Positions 1-8,135 of a stretch of 32,615 bases of DNA are shown piece by piece (position 1 is the first letter of the stretch; each line of letters begins with the position of its first letter). Below the pieces are notes generated by a model that saw only the letters and a program-made list of their open reading frames with translations, searched no databases and was not told where the DNA came from. This DNA is from Abditibacteriota bacterium (GTDB lineage Bacteria > Armatimonadota > UBA5829), in contig JAFSVJ010000091.1 in NCBI GenBank assembly GCA_017445025.1, forward strand, positions 1-32,615. The letters are read 5' to 3'. The position numbers and the translations under genes are program-made.

Positions 1-174
1 CTCCTTCTCTTCGGGAGCAGAGTCAATTGAGTCGTAAGACTGATACTTAGCTAAACCCTTCATGGATAAAGCTGATGTAATAGCAGCAGTCAATGTTGTT
101 TTACCATGGTCAACGTGGCCGATGGTTCCGATATTAACGTGTGGCTTGGTTCTTTCGAATTTTTTCTTTGCCAT
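1..174 (-). CDS. tuf: Elongation factor Tu, N-terminal fragment (cut by window edge)
   Basis: The first 58 residues of EF-Tu, the GTPase that delivers aminoacyl-tRNA to the ribosome. The minus-strand reading starts [20 protein letters not shown] and contains the P-loop GHVDHGKT at about residues 19-26, then reads to the window edge near SAPEEKE. ATG at 172-174 is preceded by AGGAG. It is the last gene of the str cluster, about 320 bp downstream of fusA, a gap filled by stem-loops that look like an inserted repeat. The translation is certain; only the start of the gene is present. Confidence 0.97.
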   Translation of the reverse strand, partial: MAKKKFERTKPHVNIGTIGHVDHGKTTLTAAITSALSMKGLAKYQSYDSIDSAPEEKE

Positions 175-344
175 TTGTTTCTCCTTATGTTTTCTACGTT
201 AATGTTTTGGGCTAAAGGGTGTGAGATACCCTTTCTACCCGCTATACATAAAAAGACAGAGGGATTTGTCAACTCTCACCAATCCGTAGTCTTTAAAGTA
301 TACAATAGTTTTAAGCTTGTCTTATCTATACCCCTAATGGATAA

Positions 345-500
345 TTAATTTTGCTTCGCAAAATGTGATTTTCTTCAAAAATCACAAATTGCCCCCCCGT
401 CAGTCCTTCGGACTGCCACCCCCCATTTTGCTACGCAAAATAGGGGGACACATTTAGCGGCTCCTTTTATCAAAAGGGGAGATAAGCTTGTTTTATCTCC
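345..500. repeat. Cluster of stem-loops between fusA and tuf, MITE-like intergenic element
   Basis: The 318-bp gap between fusA and tuf contains successive perfect or near-perfect hairpins: ATTTTGC/GCAAAAT near 349-365, GTGATTTT/AAAAATCAC near 366-386, CAGTCC-TTCG-GACTG near 402-416, a CCCCC/GGGGG arm pair near 420-447 enclosing a second ATTTTGC/GCAAAAT, and GGAGATAA/TTATCTCC at 478-485/493-500. The last 3' arm reaches into the fusA stop region. Base composition changes sharply to C/G runs. The layout, including the stretch ACATTTAGCGGCTCC, recalls small non-coding repeats seen in gut bacteria. No ORF is supported; no target-site duplication was identified. The remainder of the gap (175-344) shows nothing recognisable. 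Confidence 0.55.
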
Positions 501-2574
501 TTGAAATAATTTCCTCAGATATAGTTTTGGGAACTTCGCTGTAATGGCTGGGTTCCATTGAATAAGATGCTCTTCCTTGAGACATACCTCGCAGAGCTGT
601 TGCATAACCGAATATCTCGGCAAGAGGAACTTGAGCTTTTATCTGGTTTGCACCTTGAATAGCTTCCATATTATTAATTCTTCCTCTTCGAGAATTAATA
701 TCACCTATTACATCACCGAGATACTCTTCCGGTGTCACAACTTCCACGTCCATAATAGGTTCAAGTATTACCGGATCGGCTTTCCTAACAGCCTCTTTAA
801 ATGCCATAGAACCGGCTATTTTAAAGGCTATTTCGGAAGAGTCCACTTCATGGTAAGAACCACCGGTTAAGATAACTCTAACGTCAACAATGGGATATCC
901 GGCAAGAACACCCTGTTCCGCTGCGTCTTTGCAACCCTTTTCAACTGCGGGGATGTATTCTTTGGGAATATCACCACCCACTACCTTATTAACAAATTCA
1001 AAGCCTGTGCCTGCAGGCAAAGGTTCAACATCCAAAATAACATGTCCGTATTGACCTTGTCCACCGGTTTGCTTCTTATATCTGTAATCGGCGTGAGCAG
1101 TTTTGGTAATGGATTCTCTGTAAGAAACCTGGGGCTTACCGCTGTTGGCTTCCACTTTGAATTCTCTAAAAAGTCTGTCCATAATTACTTCAAGGTGAAG
1201 CTCACCCATACCCGCGATTATGGTTTGACCTGTTTCTTGGTCTGTCCAAGTTTTAAAAGAAGGATCTTCAGCAGCCAACTTTCCTAAAGCTATACCCATT
1301 TTCTCTTGGTCTACCTTTGTTTTAGGTTCAACCGCAATATAGATAACGGGCTCAGGGAAATCTATGTTTTCAAGAGTGACCAAGTGGTTCTCTTCACACA
1401 GAGTTTCACCGGTAGTAGTATCTTCAAGACCTACGGCTGCGGCTATTTCACCGGCATAAACTCTGTCAACCTCTTCTCTATGGTTGGCATGCATACGAAC
1501 CATTCTGTTGATTCTTTGCTTTTTATTTCTGTTGGCGTTGTAAACATTGACACCCTTTTCAAGAATACCTGAATAAACTCTAAAGAATGTGAGCTTACCC
1601 ACATAAGGGTCTGTCATTATCTTAAAAGCCAAAGCTGCAAAAGGAGCATCATCGGAAGGGGTAATAACCACCGGCTCTCCCGTTTCCACATCCTTACCTT
1701 CAATACCCTTAATATCAAGAGGAGAAGGTAAATAATCAACTATGGCATCAAGTAAGGGCTGGACACCTTTGTTCTTAAATGCGGAGCCACAAAATACGGG
1801 AACCACCTTTAAAGAAATTGTGCCTTTTCTTATGGCAGCTTTCAATTCTTCGTTAGAAATAGGCTCTTCCATAATGTATTTTTCAGTTAAGGTTTCGTCA
1901 CATTCGGCAGCCTTTTCTATTAATATGGTCCTATATTCTTTACAAACGTCAACCAAATCTTCGGGAATGTCAAGGACTTCAAACTCTGTTCCGTCCCCTT
2001 TTCCTTCAGGATATACATAAGCTTTTTGTTCTATGAGGTCGCAAACACCACGGAAACCCTCTTCCGCACCTATGGGTATCTGCATGGCAACTGCGTTTGC
2101 ACCAAGTCTTTCATGAATTTTAGACAAAACATTAAAGAAATCCGCACCGGTTCTGTCCATTTTGTTGACAAAAGCCATTCTCGGAACATGATACTTGGTA
2201 GCCTGTCGCCAAACTGTTTCAGATTGAGGCTGAACACCACCTACGGCACAAAAAACAGCCACAACACCGTCTAACACTCTCAAAGAACGTTCGACTTCTA
2301 CAGTGAAATCTACATGACCGGGAGTATCAATAAGATTGATTCTGTGGTCTTTCCAGAAAGCTGTTGTCGCAGCGGAAGTAATGGTAATACCTCTCTCCTG
2401 TTCCTGCTCCATCCAGTCCATGGTAGCTCCACCTTCGTGAACTTCCCCAAGGCTATGGATTTTACCGCAGTAGTATAAAATTCTCTCTGAAGTTGTGGTC
2501 TTACCGGCGTCAATATGTGCGGCTATTCCTATGTTTCTGGTTCTGTCTAAGGGATATTCTCTTACTGTACTCAA
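493..2574 (-). CDS. fusA: Translation elongation factor G
   Basis: 693-residue EF-G, the translocation GTPase; full family length. The N-terminus has the G1 motif AHIDAGKTT (about residues 19-27), RGITITSAA (G2), DTPGHVDF (G3) and NKMD (G4), followed by domain II-V sequence ending in [11 protein letters not shown]. The only start consistent with the N-terminus is TTG at 2572-2574: an in-frame stop lies just upstream, and AGGAG lies 12 nt before the TTG. Co-transcribed with rpsG and rpsL. The TTG start and long spacing may tune expression. Confidence 0.98.
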   Translation of the reverse strand: MSTVREYPLDRTRNIGIAAHIDAGKTTTSERILYYCGKIHSLGEVHEGGATMDWMEQEQERGITITSAATTAFWKDHRINLIDTPGHVDFTVEVERSLRVLDGVVAVFCAVGGVQPQSETVWRQATKYHVPRMAFVNKMDRTGADFFNVLSKIHERLGANAVAMQIPIGAEEGFRGVCDLIEQKAYVYPEGKGDGTEFEVLDIPEDLVDVCKEYRTILIEKAAECDETLTEKYIMEEPISNEELKAAIRKGTISLKVVPVFCGSAFKNKGVQPLLDAIVDYLPSPLDIKGIEGKDVETGEPVVITPSDDAPFAALAFKIMTDPYVGKLTFFRVYSGILEKGVNVYNANRNKKQRINRMVRMHANHREEVDRVYAGEIAAAVGLEDTTTGETLCEENHLVTLENIDFPEPVIYIAVEPKTKVDQEKMGIALGKLAAEDPSFKTWTDQETGQTIIAGMGELHLEVIMDRLFREFKVEANSGKPQVSYRESITKTAHADYRYKKQTGGQGQYGHVILDVEPLPAGTGFEFVNKVVGGDIPKEYIPAVEKGCKDAAEQGVLAGYPIVDVRVILTGGSYHEVDSSEIAFKIAGSMAFKEAVRKADPVILEPIMDVEVVTPEEYLGDVIGDINSRRGRINNMEAIQGANQIKAQVPLAEIFGYATALRGMSQGRASYSMEPSHYSEVPKTISEEIISRR

Positions 2575-2625
2575 TTAAAATAAAAACTCCTGTTTGATAT
2601 TTCAAACAATCTAAAAACTCTAAAC

Positions 2626-3102
<477 letters not shown>

Positions 3103-3110
3103 TTATCTCC

Positions 3111-3488
3111 TTACTTTGACTTTGGTTTCTTGGTTCCGTATTTGGAACGAGATTTTGTTCTTGCGTCTGTTCCCGCTGTGTCAAGGGTTCCTCTGATGAT
3201 GTGGTAACGAACACCGGGGAGATCCTTTACTCTACCACCTCTTATAAGAACAACAGAGTGCTCTTGCAAGTTGTGGCCAACACCGGGAATGTAGGTAGTT
3301 ACTTCAATTCCGTTGGTAAGTCTAACTCTGGCGATTTTACGCAAAGCTGAGTTAGGTTTCTTAGGTGTTTGTGTTCTAACCACAAGACAAACACCTCTCT
3401 TTTGAGGGTTAGCTTGAAGAGCAGGAGATTTGGTTCTGTTCTTCTTTGGGGTTCTACCCTTTCTAACTAATTGGCTAATGGTTGGCAT
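3111..3488 (-). CDS. rpsL: 30S ribosomal protein S12
   Basis: 125-residue S12, the decoding-centre protein and streptomycin-resistance locus. Diagnostic stretches are [20 protein letters not shown] and the GHNLQEHS...[14 protein letters not shown] block. The lysine in TPKKPNS is the wild-type, streptomycin-sensitive form. The short N-terminal spacer and the end [13 protein letters not shown] resemble cyanobacterial S12. First gene of the operon, preceded by a leader of about 200 nt with a consensus promoter and an attenuator-like hairpin. AAGGAG lies 8 nt upstream of the ATG. Confidence 0.97.
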   Translation of the reverse strand: MPTISQLVRKGRTPKKNRTKSPALQANPQKRGVCLVVRTQTPKKPNSALRKIARVRLTNGIEVTTYIPGVGHNLQEHSVVLIRGGRVKDLPGVRYHIIRGTLDTAGTDARTKSRSKYGTKKPKSK

Positions 3489-3541
3489 TAGCGTTCTCCT
3501 TAATAATATATATTTGTCAGTATATTTCGGGCAATAAAAAT

Positions 3542-3559
3542 CCCTTCACAAAGGAAGGG
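3542..3559 (-). terminator. Attenuator-like intrinsic terminator in the rpsL leader
   Basis: On the minus strand CCCTTC-CTTTGT-GAAGGG is followed by ATTTTTATT. It lies inside the 5' leader, between the promoter (3692-3721) and rpsL. A second hairpin (GTGAC-TGT-GTCAC, near 3578-3590) precedes it. A terminator here would let the str operon be regulated by premature termination; the ligand or ribosomal protein involved cannot be told from the sequence. Confidence 0.6.
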
Positions 3560-3691
3560 ACACCTAACTTTTTAAAGTGACACAGTCACACACCAAAAAA
3601 GCGGCAGTTTCCCTTCTTTTTAAGAAAAAAACTTAAAAATACTCTGAATCCGGCAACAAAAAACCCGGTTCAGTAAAGACTGACCTTTATT

Positions 3692-3721
3692 ATTATACCA
3701 CATTTAATATAGGTTTGTCAA
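3692..3721 (-). promoter_or_regulatory. Promoter of the rpsL-rpsG-fusA-tuf operon
   Basis: Minus-strand TTGACA (3716-3721) and TATAAT (3692-3697) are both perfect sigma70-type consensus hexamers, with an 18-nt spacer. Transcription would begin near 3685, giving a leader of about 200 nt before rpsL. The strength of the match fits a ribosomal protein operon. Confidence 0.88.
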
Positions 3722-3750
3722 GGCCTAAAGCCGGTTTTTTGAAAAAAATA

Positions 3751-4650
3751 TTAATTTTTTTTTTCTTCAGATTTTCCGAAAATCATTAAGATAAAGAGGA
3801 AAATATTTACAGGTGGAATTAACAAAAAAACCACTTTCCAAGGTCTTATATTCAAATCTCTAAGTCTGCGATAGCACAAGGCTAAAGTCAAAACACACAA
3901 ACCTATTATAACCCAAGGTTGCCAAGTATAAACAGTTGGTTCACCCCACACTACACATCCATCAAAATTACCTATATCCACAAAAGTCGTAAGATAGTAA
4001 TAATATATCCCAAAACCAACAAAATATGTAAATATAATATTAAACAAAACAAAAGGAGAATACACCCAAAAGCCTTCTCTCTTTGTTATACCTTTAAAAT
4101 TAAAAATATTTACAAAGAAATCTCTGTTAAAAACTTCACCTATTTTGGGAAATATAGGTTTATCGCTACGAAGGTTGGCATACTTTTCCTTAACACTCTT
4201 TTGATTCTCTCCCTTAAAAAACAAAATAGGAAAAAGGAAAATCAAAGCATATAAACCTATCAAGGGAATAAAAACATACAATAAAACACCATCTAAGTCA
4301 TCTTTACCGGGATTGAAATCCCAACCAAAATTCATTATATTATATAATTTGTCATTTAAAAACATAAATGCCCACAATACGATTATAAGCAAGGAAATAA
4401 AGCCCAAATAATTGATTATCACCTCGTTACTCATTCCCCTATCTTTTCCCCGTCGAAATAAAGCACAAGACAATCCCGTTAAACCTATAAAAGAAAACAA
4501 AAGTAATATCTCATTGTATTTAAAGGAAAACACCACATAAGCCAATAATGATAAATACAAAATGACCAATGAAAAAATAGTATATATATAAAATTCCAAA
4601 CGTGACGCCTTATTGTCACTATTCCAAAATCTTTGAAACAAAGTTAGCAT
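3751..4650 (-). CDS. Integral membrane protein with two tandem DUF805 modules
   Basis: 299 residues, strongly hydrophobic, probably eight transmembrane helices. It looks like an internal duplication of the DUF805 unit. The first copy (about 1-120) has NKASRLEFYIYTIF and later LFRRGKDRGMS; the second (about 165-295) has FKGITKREGFWVYSPFVLFN and later CYRRLRDLNIRPW, then a final hydrophobic hairpin. The paired signatures (R-x-E-[FG]-[YW] after a loop, RR-x-[KR]-D before a helix) recur in the same order. DUF805 is a membrane family of unknown biochemical role, usually about 120 residues per unit. It lies 32 bp after the WG-repeat-like gene on the same strand, and its stop lies just upstream of the rpsL promoter. 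Confidence 0.8.
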   Translation of the reverse strand: MLTLFQRFWNSDNKASRLEFYIYTIFSLVILYLSLLAYVVFSFKYNEILLLFSFIGLTGLSCALFRRGKDRGMSNEVIINYLGFISLLIIVLWAFMFLNDKLYNIMNFGWDFNPGKDDLDGVLLYVFIPLIGLYALIFLFPILFFKGENQKSVKEKYANLRSDKPIFPKIGEVFNRDFFVNIFNFKGITKREGFWVYSPFVLFNIIFTYFVGFGIYYYYLTTFVDIGNFDGCVVWGEPTVYTWQPWVIIGLCVLTLALCYRRLRDLNIRPWKVVFLLIPPVNIFLFILMIFGKSEEKKN

Positions 4651-4681
4651 AATTCCTCCTTTTTATCAAGCAAAAACTATT

Positions 4682-5743
4682 CTATTTCTTATGATATCTT
4701 ATCTCAAATCCATAGTCATCAATTGTTATATCACAGTCTTTTAATAATTGGTTATTCGGATTTTGAGCAATAATAAAATCTTTAATTGAGTCATAAGTTT
4801 TTAGAGTGTTCATATCCATAACTTTACAATGATGTCCACCGTCATATTTATACAATTCCCTTGTCTCACTCATAAGATTATTATTTACCCTTTTCATACC
4901 CTTTGACAAAGTCTTAACCAAATTACCTTGTTTATCATAAATATGATACAATCTTTTACCGGTGGTCTTATAGCCATGACCGGTCATATCATTATTTGTT
5001 GCATAAATATATTTATCAAAAACATAAATATTCGTATATTGTGGGGGTATTAACTCTTTGCCTGTGGAATCAACAAGAGTAAAGGTTTCCGGATAAGGAT
5101 CCCGGGAGCTAATACTATTATTTTCACGAGATGTAATTTTATAAAAATTAGATGCTGTTTCAGTATAATATCGAAAAGCCATCTCTTTATCAGACTTTTT
5201 ACTTACTTGATAATAGCCTGATTTTCTGCTGCTTATACTTGTATAAACACAAGGAATGTTTGTATGGGGACCTATCACACCGTATTTATCGCCCTGTTTA
5301 ACCAAAAAAGAATTATCCCATTTATAATAATAAACAATGTCATCGTAAATAACCGGACTTTTAAAATCACCCATAATTACCCCAAATTTCCCGTTCTTAT
5401 GAACATATACATTAGGAGCAAAACTCCTGTGTTTTATATAATCCGTATCTGTCGGTTCAAATGTATTTTTCTCTTTGTTAAACACAAGAGGCTTACCGTC
5501 TTTAATTATATACAATTTACCATTATATATTGTATGGAAATAAATTGGAGTGTCATTATATCGTTTTCCGTCTTTGGTATATAAATATACAGTATTTAAA
5601 TCACCATAAGGGGAAAAATCATTTGGTTCATCCGGTTTTTTGAAAGTATTTCCCAAATATAAATCGCCAAACACATCCGATACTTGAATGTTGACGGTGC
5701 CTACTTTTTTGCCGGTTCTGTCATAAACTTCACTTATAGTATT
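4682..5743 (-). pseudogene. WG-repeat-like protein, 5' end missing
   Basis: An open frame of about 350 codons with degenerate WG-type repeats, for example KNGKFGVIMGDFKSPVIYDD followed by FLVKQGDKYGVIG. Such repeats form beta-rich, often surface-exposed proteins of unknown role. The first usable initiation codon is a GTG at 5674 (reading MFGDLYLGNTF) without a ribosome binding site. The frame stays open upstream to a stop at 5744-5746, coding for SEVYDRTGKKVGTVNIQVSD, which reads like genuine protein sequence with no start. The simplest reading is a gene whose 5' part was removed, probably where the prophage joins the chromosome. A short intact gene from the GTG cannot be excluded. Confidence 0.6.
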
Positions 5744-5797
5744 TTATTCTAAAAACAAGGTCATTTGTGCATAGTGCGTGCATATTGACAAAAAAAA
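5744..5797. other. Probable chromosome-prophage junction (candidate att region)
   Basis: The truncated WG-repeat-like frame ends at 5744, and a phage-type small gene with its own terminator starts at 5821. Between them is the direct repeat GTGCATA (5767-5773 and 5778-5784, 4 nt apart), the kind of short repeat found around integrase binding sites. No tRNA gene lies here. Without the other prophage end the core cannot be defined. Confidence 0.3.
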
Positions 5798-5815
5798 GCC
5801 ACTCAAAAGAGTGGC
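5798..5815 (-). terminator. Intrinsic terminator after the 70-residue gene
   Basis: Perfect 7-bp stem GCCACTC/GAGTGGC with an AAAA loop on the plus strand; on the minus strand the stem is followed by eight T. It lies 5 bp after the stop of the 5821-6033 gene. The plus strand also has TTTTT after the stem (with a two-base AA gap), so it may work both ways. Confidence 0.8.
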
Positions 5816-5820
5816 AATTT

Positions 5821-6033
5821 TTACATATCACAAAAAGTTAGTCGCCATATACCTAATTTTCCCGCAACAAAAATATCGATACCATTTTTGATACCTGAGG
5901 CGGGTCTATCTTTACTAACTTCGCAGAAATATACTTTGACATCTCCAATTATAGAAACACCTTTTATATATGCAACATAGTAATCTCCTTCTTTTTCGCA
6001 GAGATTTAATAATAGTTTGAAAAGAAATTTCAT
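5821..6033 (-). CDS. Small protein of unknown function at the prophage edge
   Basis: 70 residues, starting MKFLFKLLLNLCEKEGDYYV, ending FVAGKLGIWRLTFCDM. It has a good ribosome binding site (TTTTAGGAGTAAGATATG) and its own terminator, which support a real gene. The first 12 residues are hydrophobic, but there is no clear signal peptide or membrane segment. I do not recognise the family. Its 5' region overlaps the oppositely directed promoter of the candidate ncRNA, so the two may interfere. Confidence 0.6.
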   Translation of the reverse strand: MKFLFKLLLNLCEKEGDYYVAYIKGVSIIGDVKVYFCEVSKDRPASGIKNGIDIFVAGKLGIWRLTFCDM

Positions 6034-6049
6034 ATCTTACTCCTAAAAT

Positions 6050-6079
6050 TTGATTTTTTATATATAGTTGTGATATAAT
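6050..6079 (+). promoter_or_regulatory. Plus-strand promoter for the candidate ncRNA
   Basis: TTGATT (6050-6055), 18-nt spacer, TATAAT (6074-6079). The -35 and following bases, TTGATTTTTTAT, are identical to those in the two duplicated prophage promoters at 20.36 and 32.26 kb, suggesting the same class of phage promoter. Transcription would start near 6086. Confidence 0.6.
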
Positions 6080-6085
6080 ATAATT

Positions 6086-6228
6086 GGTTAATTTGGATGT
6101 TACATCTAAGAACAGGCAAGCACTCCCTGTATAAAAAGAGTGCATCATTTTGGGTCGCACCTACTTGACTATATAATTGCTTGTAGGTCTCATAAAAGCG
6201 TAGTTGAATTTTATTCGCTACGCTTTTT
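6086..6228 (+). ncRNA. Candidate structured non-coding RNA with an H-type pseudoknot
   Basis: A unit of about 140 nt between a promoter and a terminator with no plausible ORF. It can fold into four elements in a row. First a hairpin, 6093-6099/6103-6109 (seven pairs, one G-U, loop TTA). Then a classical H-type pseudoknot: stem 1 ACAGG 6112-6116 with CCTGT 6126-6130, stem 2 GCACTC 6120-6125 with GAGTGC 6138-6143, 3-nt loop 1 and 7-nt A-rich loop 3. Then a hairpin ACCTAC 6159-6164 with GTAGGT 6183-6188. Last is the terminator 6194-6227. It is antisense to nothing annotated and lies between the lysis genes and the prophage edge. I do not recognise a known family. The A-rich third loop (ATAAAAA) recalls preQ1-I riboswitches, but no gene follows it. 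Confidence 0.5.
6194..6228. terminator. Bidirectional intrinsic terminator at the end of the late operon
   Basis: AAAAGCGTAG (6194-6203) pairs with CTACGCTTTT (6218-6227), a 10-bp stem with a T-run on both strands. It ends the ncRNA unit on the plus strand and, 4 bp after the last late gene (stop at 6232), the whole minus-strand late operon. Confidence 0.85.
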
Positions 6229-6231
6229 ACA

Positions 6232-6618
6232 TTATTTTAATAAATGATTTACTTTCATTAGCAACCCGTCATAATATTCATTATCTGTATCACTATTATT
6301 GCACCGATAAAATAATCTATTGCCTTGTCTGCAAATCTCTATATCGTGCTTTTTGCCACATATAGGACAATAGTCATTAACAGTCTTAATTACTTCCACT
6401 TTTTGCGACTTAATTTCCGTGGTTTTGCCACTTTTTGCAAAAATTAGTCGGTCAATCCAAAAAAAAACCAACCCACCAATCAAATTAGCAACAATTGCAC
6501 TAACCCAATCGGAAGCATTGCCTAACAGGCTTGTGCCTTTTACAATTCCTATGACAGGAGCAAGAATAAGGCTTGACAGTTGCCACCTTAATAAATACAA
6601 AACATATCTACTCGTCAT
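6232..6618 (-). CDS. Phage membrane protein with a C-terminal zinc-ribbon-like domain
   Basis: 128 residues. The N-terminal half has two hydrophobic segments (YLLRWQLSSLILAPVIGIV and WVSAIVANLIGGLVFFWIDR), and residues about 80-115 carry CPICGKKH...C...YRC, a probable zinc ribbon with cysteines in the C-x2-C...C...C layout. The RWQLS...LAPVIG / NLIGGLVFFW-DR pattern occurs in small membrane proteins at the ends of Firmicute-type phage late operons. Last gene of the operon, overlapping the preceding holin-like gene by 11 bp. A role in lysis or as a holin partner is plausible by position only. Confidence 0.55.
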   Translation of the reverse strand: MTSRYVLYLLRWQLSSLILAPVIGIVKGTSLLGNASDWVSAIVANLIGGLVFFWIDRLIFAKSGKTTEIKSQKVEVIKTVNDYCPICGKKHDIEICRQGNRLFYRCNNSDTDNEYYDGLLMKVNHLLK

Positions 6619-6802
6619 TGTCGTTATCTCTGCTACTACTTATTTTTTCTATTGTTTCGCAAAACCTTTGGTGTGTCTGTGTTCTTTCCTCACTATTTAA
6701 CCTCTCTTGCTCACCTATGTATTTAATAAAATAATATAATGCTATTAGTAGTATAACACCACTACCGCAACCATTCAATAAGTTAATTAGTTCCGTTGTC
6801 AT
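6608..6802 (-). CDS. Holin-like small membrane protein (BhlA/UviB type)
   Basis: 64 residues: a short polar N-terminus, one transmembrane helix (GVILLIALYYFIKYI, about residues 15-29) and a charged helical tail rich in E, R and Q. This layout matches the BhlA/UviB family of holin- or bacteriocin-associated proteins. It overlaps the previous gene by 20 bp and the next by 11 bp, so translation is coupled. The endolysin is not next to it but at 25.2 kb, so the lysis genes are split. Confidence 0.5.
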   Translation of the reverse strand: MTTELINLLNGCGSGVILLIALYYFIKYIGEQERLNSEERTQTHQRFCETIEKISSSRDNDNDE

Positions 6803-6950
6803 TTTGTCTACCTTCCGTTAAAAAATCAATTATAAAGTTTTCTATATACTCGTTTAGTTCTTGTTTATTGTTAAATGTAATAGGTTCGTTTACTATCGGT
6901 TCTATTATGTCAGGTTCTTCAATAATAATTCCGTTATCTAATACTTTCAT
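6783..6950 (-). CDS. Small acidic protein, unknown, after the fibre gene
   Basis: 55 residues, MKVLDNGIIIEEPDIIEPIV at the start, acidic, with NKQELNEYIENFIIDFL forming a likely amphipathic helix. The ATG overlaps the stop of the fibre gene (TAATG), so translation is coupled. Its place, directly after a tail fibre gene, fits either a fibre chaperone or a short XkdX-like tail protein. No family recognised with certainty. Confidence 0.55.
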   Translation of the reverse strand: MKVLDNGIIIEEPDIIEPIVNEPITFNNKQELNEYIENFIIDFLTEGRQNDNGTN

Positions 6951-7819
6951 TAATCTTTACTCCTTACGCCATATATTTTAAAAGTTCCTGTCGGTGTTAT
7001 TTCTTCTGAAAATTTAACTCTAATTTGTTTAAATGGAAACGCAAAAGTCACATCGGTAGAATAATACCATTGATAATACTCATATTTTGTATGTCCTGCT
7101 GCCTCGTTGTTTCCAATACACCAAAGAATTGGGAAGAATCCACCTAAATGTTGCCAATTAAAACTATTTGGATTTGTTGGAAAGTATATTAGATAGTGCT
7201 TCCAACCGCTACCTTGACTTGGTTGATACCAATAGCCTTTTGATAGTTGGTTGTTTGATATGACACCTATAGGCTTTACTTGTATATCAAAGTCAAACTT
7301 GATTAGAAAATTTGTTAGACTGAAAGACTGTTCATTATCATCAATAGAGGTATTTAAATCAGTGAATGCTTGGGTTCCGTCAAAAGTGTATTGTCTTATA
7401 AGTTCCCAATTCTCTATGTCTTGTTTTTCTAATAAAGCCGTATCTACATATTCTTTGGAAGTAGCATAATTAGGATTATTTATATCTGCTACATTAGGAA
7501 GCCATATATTGCCTGTATAAGTTCGTTTAACAACTACATCGGCAGTTCTTCTCTCCCCTCCTCCTTTTCTATCAGCAAGTAAAACAGATTGCTCTCCATC
7601 TCCATTAACAATATAAACTCTGTCATTATCCGAGGTGGTGGTGACCTTATCTACTTTACCACTCATATCTATATTAAGGTCTTCAGTAGTTTTATTTCCT
7701 ACAAGAGATACACCATTTATTGAAGGCTTATTGGTTAGTGTATTATAATTATAAGCTTCACTCATTGACACATTTATAGGAGTATCTTCTCGAACATTTA
7801 CTATAATCGTATCACTCAT
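6950..7819 (-). CDS. Tail fibre / receptor-binding protein
   Basis: About 289 residues from ATG 7819 (MSDTIIVNVREDTPINVSMS). Near the N-terminus is the stretch YNTLTNKPSINGVSLVGNKT, a motif that repeatedly marks phage baseplate or fibre proteins just before the shaft. It is followed by a low-complexity hinge and an aromatic-rich C-terminal half likely to bind the cell surface. I chose ATG 7819 rather than TTG 7831: it overlaps the upstream stop (ATGAGTGA) and the TTG sits directly against the G-run. This would be the host-range determinant. Confidence 0.65.
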   Translation of the reverse strand: MSDTIIVNVREDTPINVSMSEAYNYNTLTNKPSINGVSLVGNKTTEDLNIDMSGKVDKVTTTSDNDRVYIVNGDGEQSVLLADRKGGGERRTADVVVKRTYTGNIWLPNVADINNPNYATSKEYVDTALLEKQDIENWELIRQYTFDGTQAFTDLNTSIDDNEQSFSLTNFLIKFDFDIQVKPIGVISNNQLSKGYWYQPSQGSGWKHYLIYFPTNPNSFNWQHLGGFFPILWCIGNNEAAGHTKYEYYQWYYSTDVTFAFPFKQIRVKFSEEITPTGTFKIYGVRSKD

Positions 7820-8135
7820 TTTGTAATACAACCCCCTTTATTTCAAATATATCGGGCTCGCAAATAGTAATATTATCTGTAATATTTTTTAAGTCCCAAT
7901 AATAAATGCCAATCGGAATATTAGTATCTGTAGGTAAAAATTCAATATAGTAATCAGGACTTCCATCTCCTGTTATGGTTTTACTAATAAGAATTTTATC
8001 ATCATTGTCCGCAATAGACTTTTTAACCGAAAACTTTATTGTAGTTCCCACGGGAACATTATAAGGTTGCAAATTTCCTGTTGTAAATTCTATTGCTAAT
8101 AATTTATAGTTGTTTTGCGAAACCTTAATTTCCAT
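7812..8135 (-). CDS. Baseplate/fibre upper domain protein (BppU-like N-terminal fold)
   Basis: About 107 residues from ATG 8135 (MEIKVSQNNYKLLAIEF). The sequence GTTIKFSVKKSIADNDDKIL followed by a polar loop and GIYYWDLKN is typical of the immunoglobulin-like N-terminal domain of baseplate upper proteins, which attach fibres to the tail. The start overlaps the upstream stop by 11 bp with GGGGGTG 12 nt before it; the longer upstream extension is probably not translated. It is adjacent to the fibre gene it would hold. Confidence 0.55.
   Translation of the reverse strand: MEIKVSQNNYKLLAIEFTTGNLQPYNVPVGTTIKFSVKKSIADNDDKILISKTITGDGSPDYYIEFLPTDTNIPIGIYYWDLKNITDNITICEPDIFEIKGVVLQNE

Noticed and set aside
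106..348. Plus-strand ORF of 80 codons across the tuf start
   Set aside because: Its first half is antisense to tuf and the second is non-coding gap; no ribosome binding site.
6111..6143. A preQ1-I riboswitch, suggested by the pseudoknot with an A-rich loop ATAAAAA
   Set aside because: Stem 2 pairs through the whole second loop, leaving no unpaired CACA-type binding segment, and no gene lies downstream before the terminator. Kept only as a pseudoknot ncRNA.
5915..6160. Minus-strand ORF of 81 codons over the ncRNA region
   Set aside because: No ribosome binding site; it overlaps the better supported 70-residue gene in another frame and runs through the paired arms of the ncRNA.
5744..6230. 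A tRNA or tmRNA gene as the integration target
   Set aside because: No acceptor stem, T-loop consensus or tmRNA tag reading frame could be found in this stretch.
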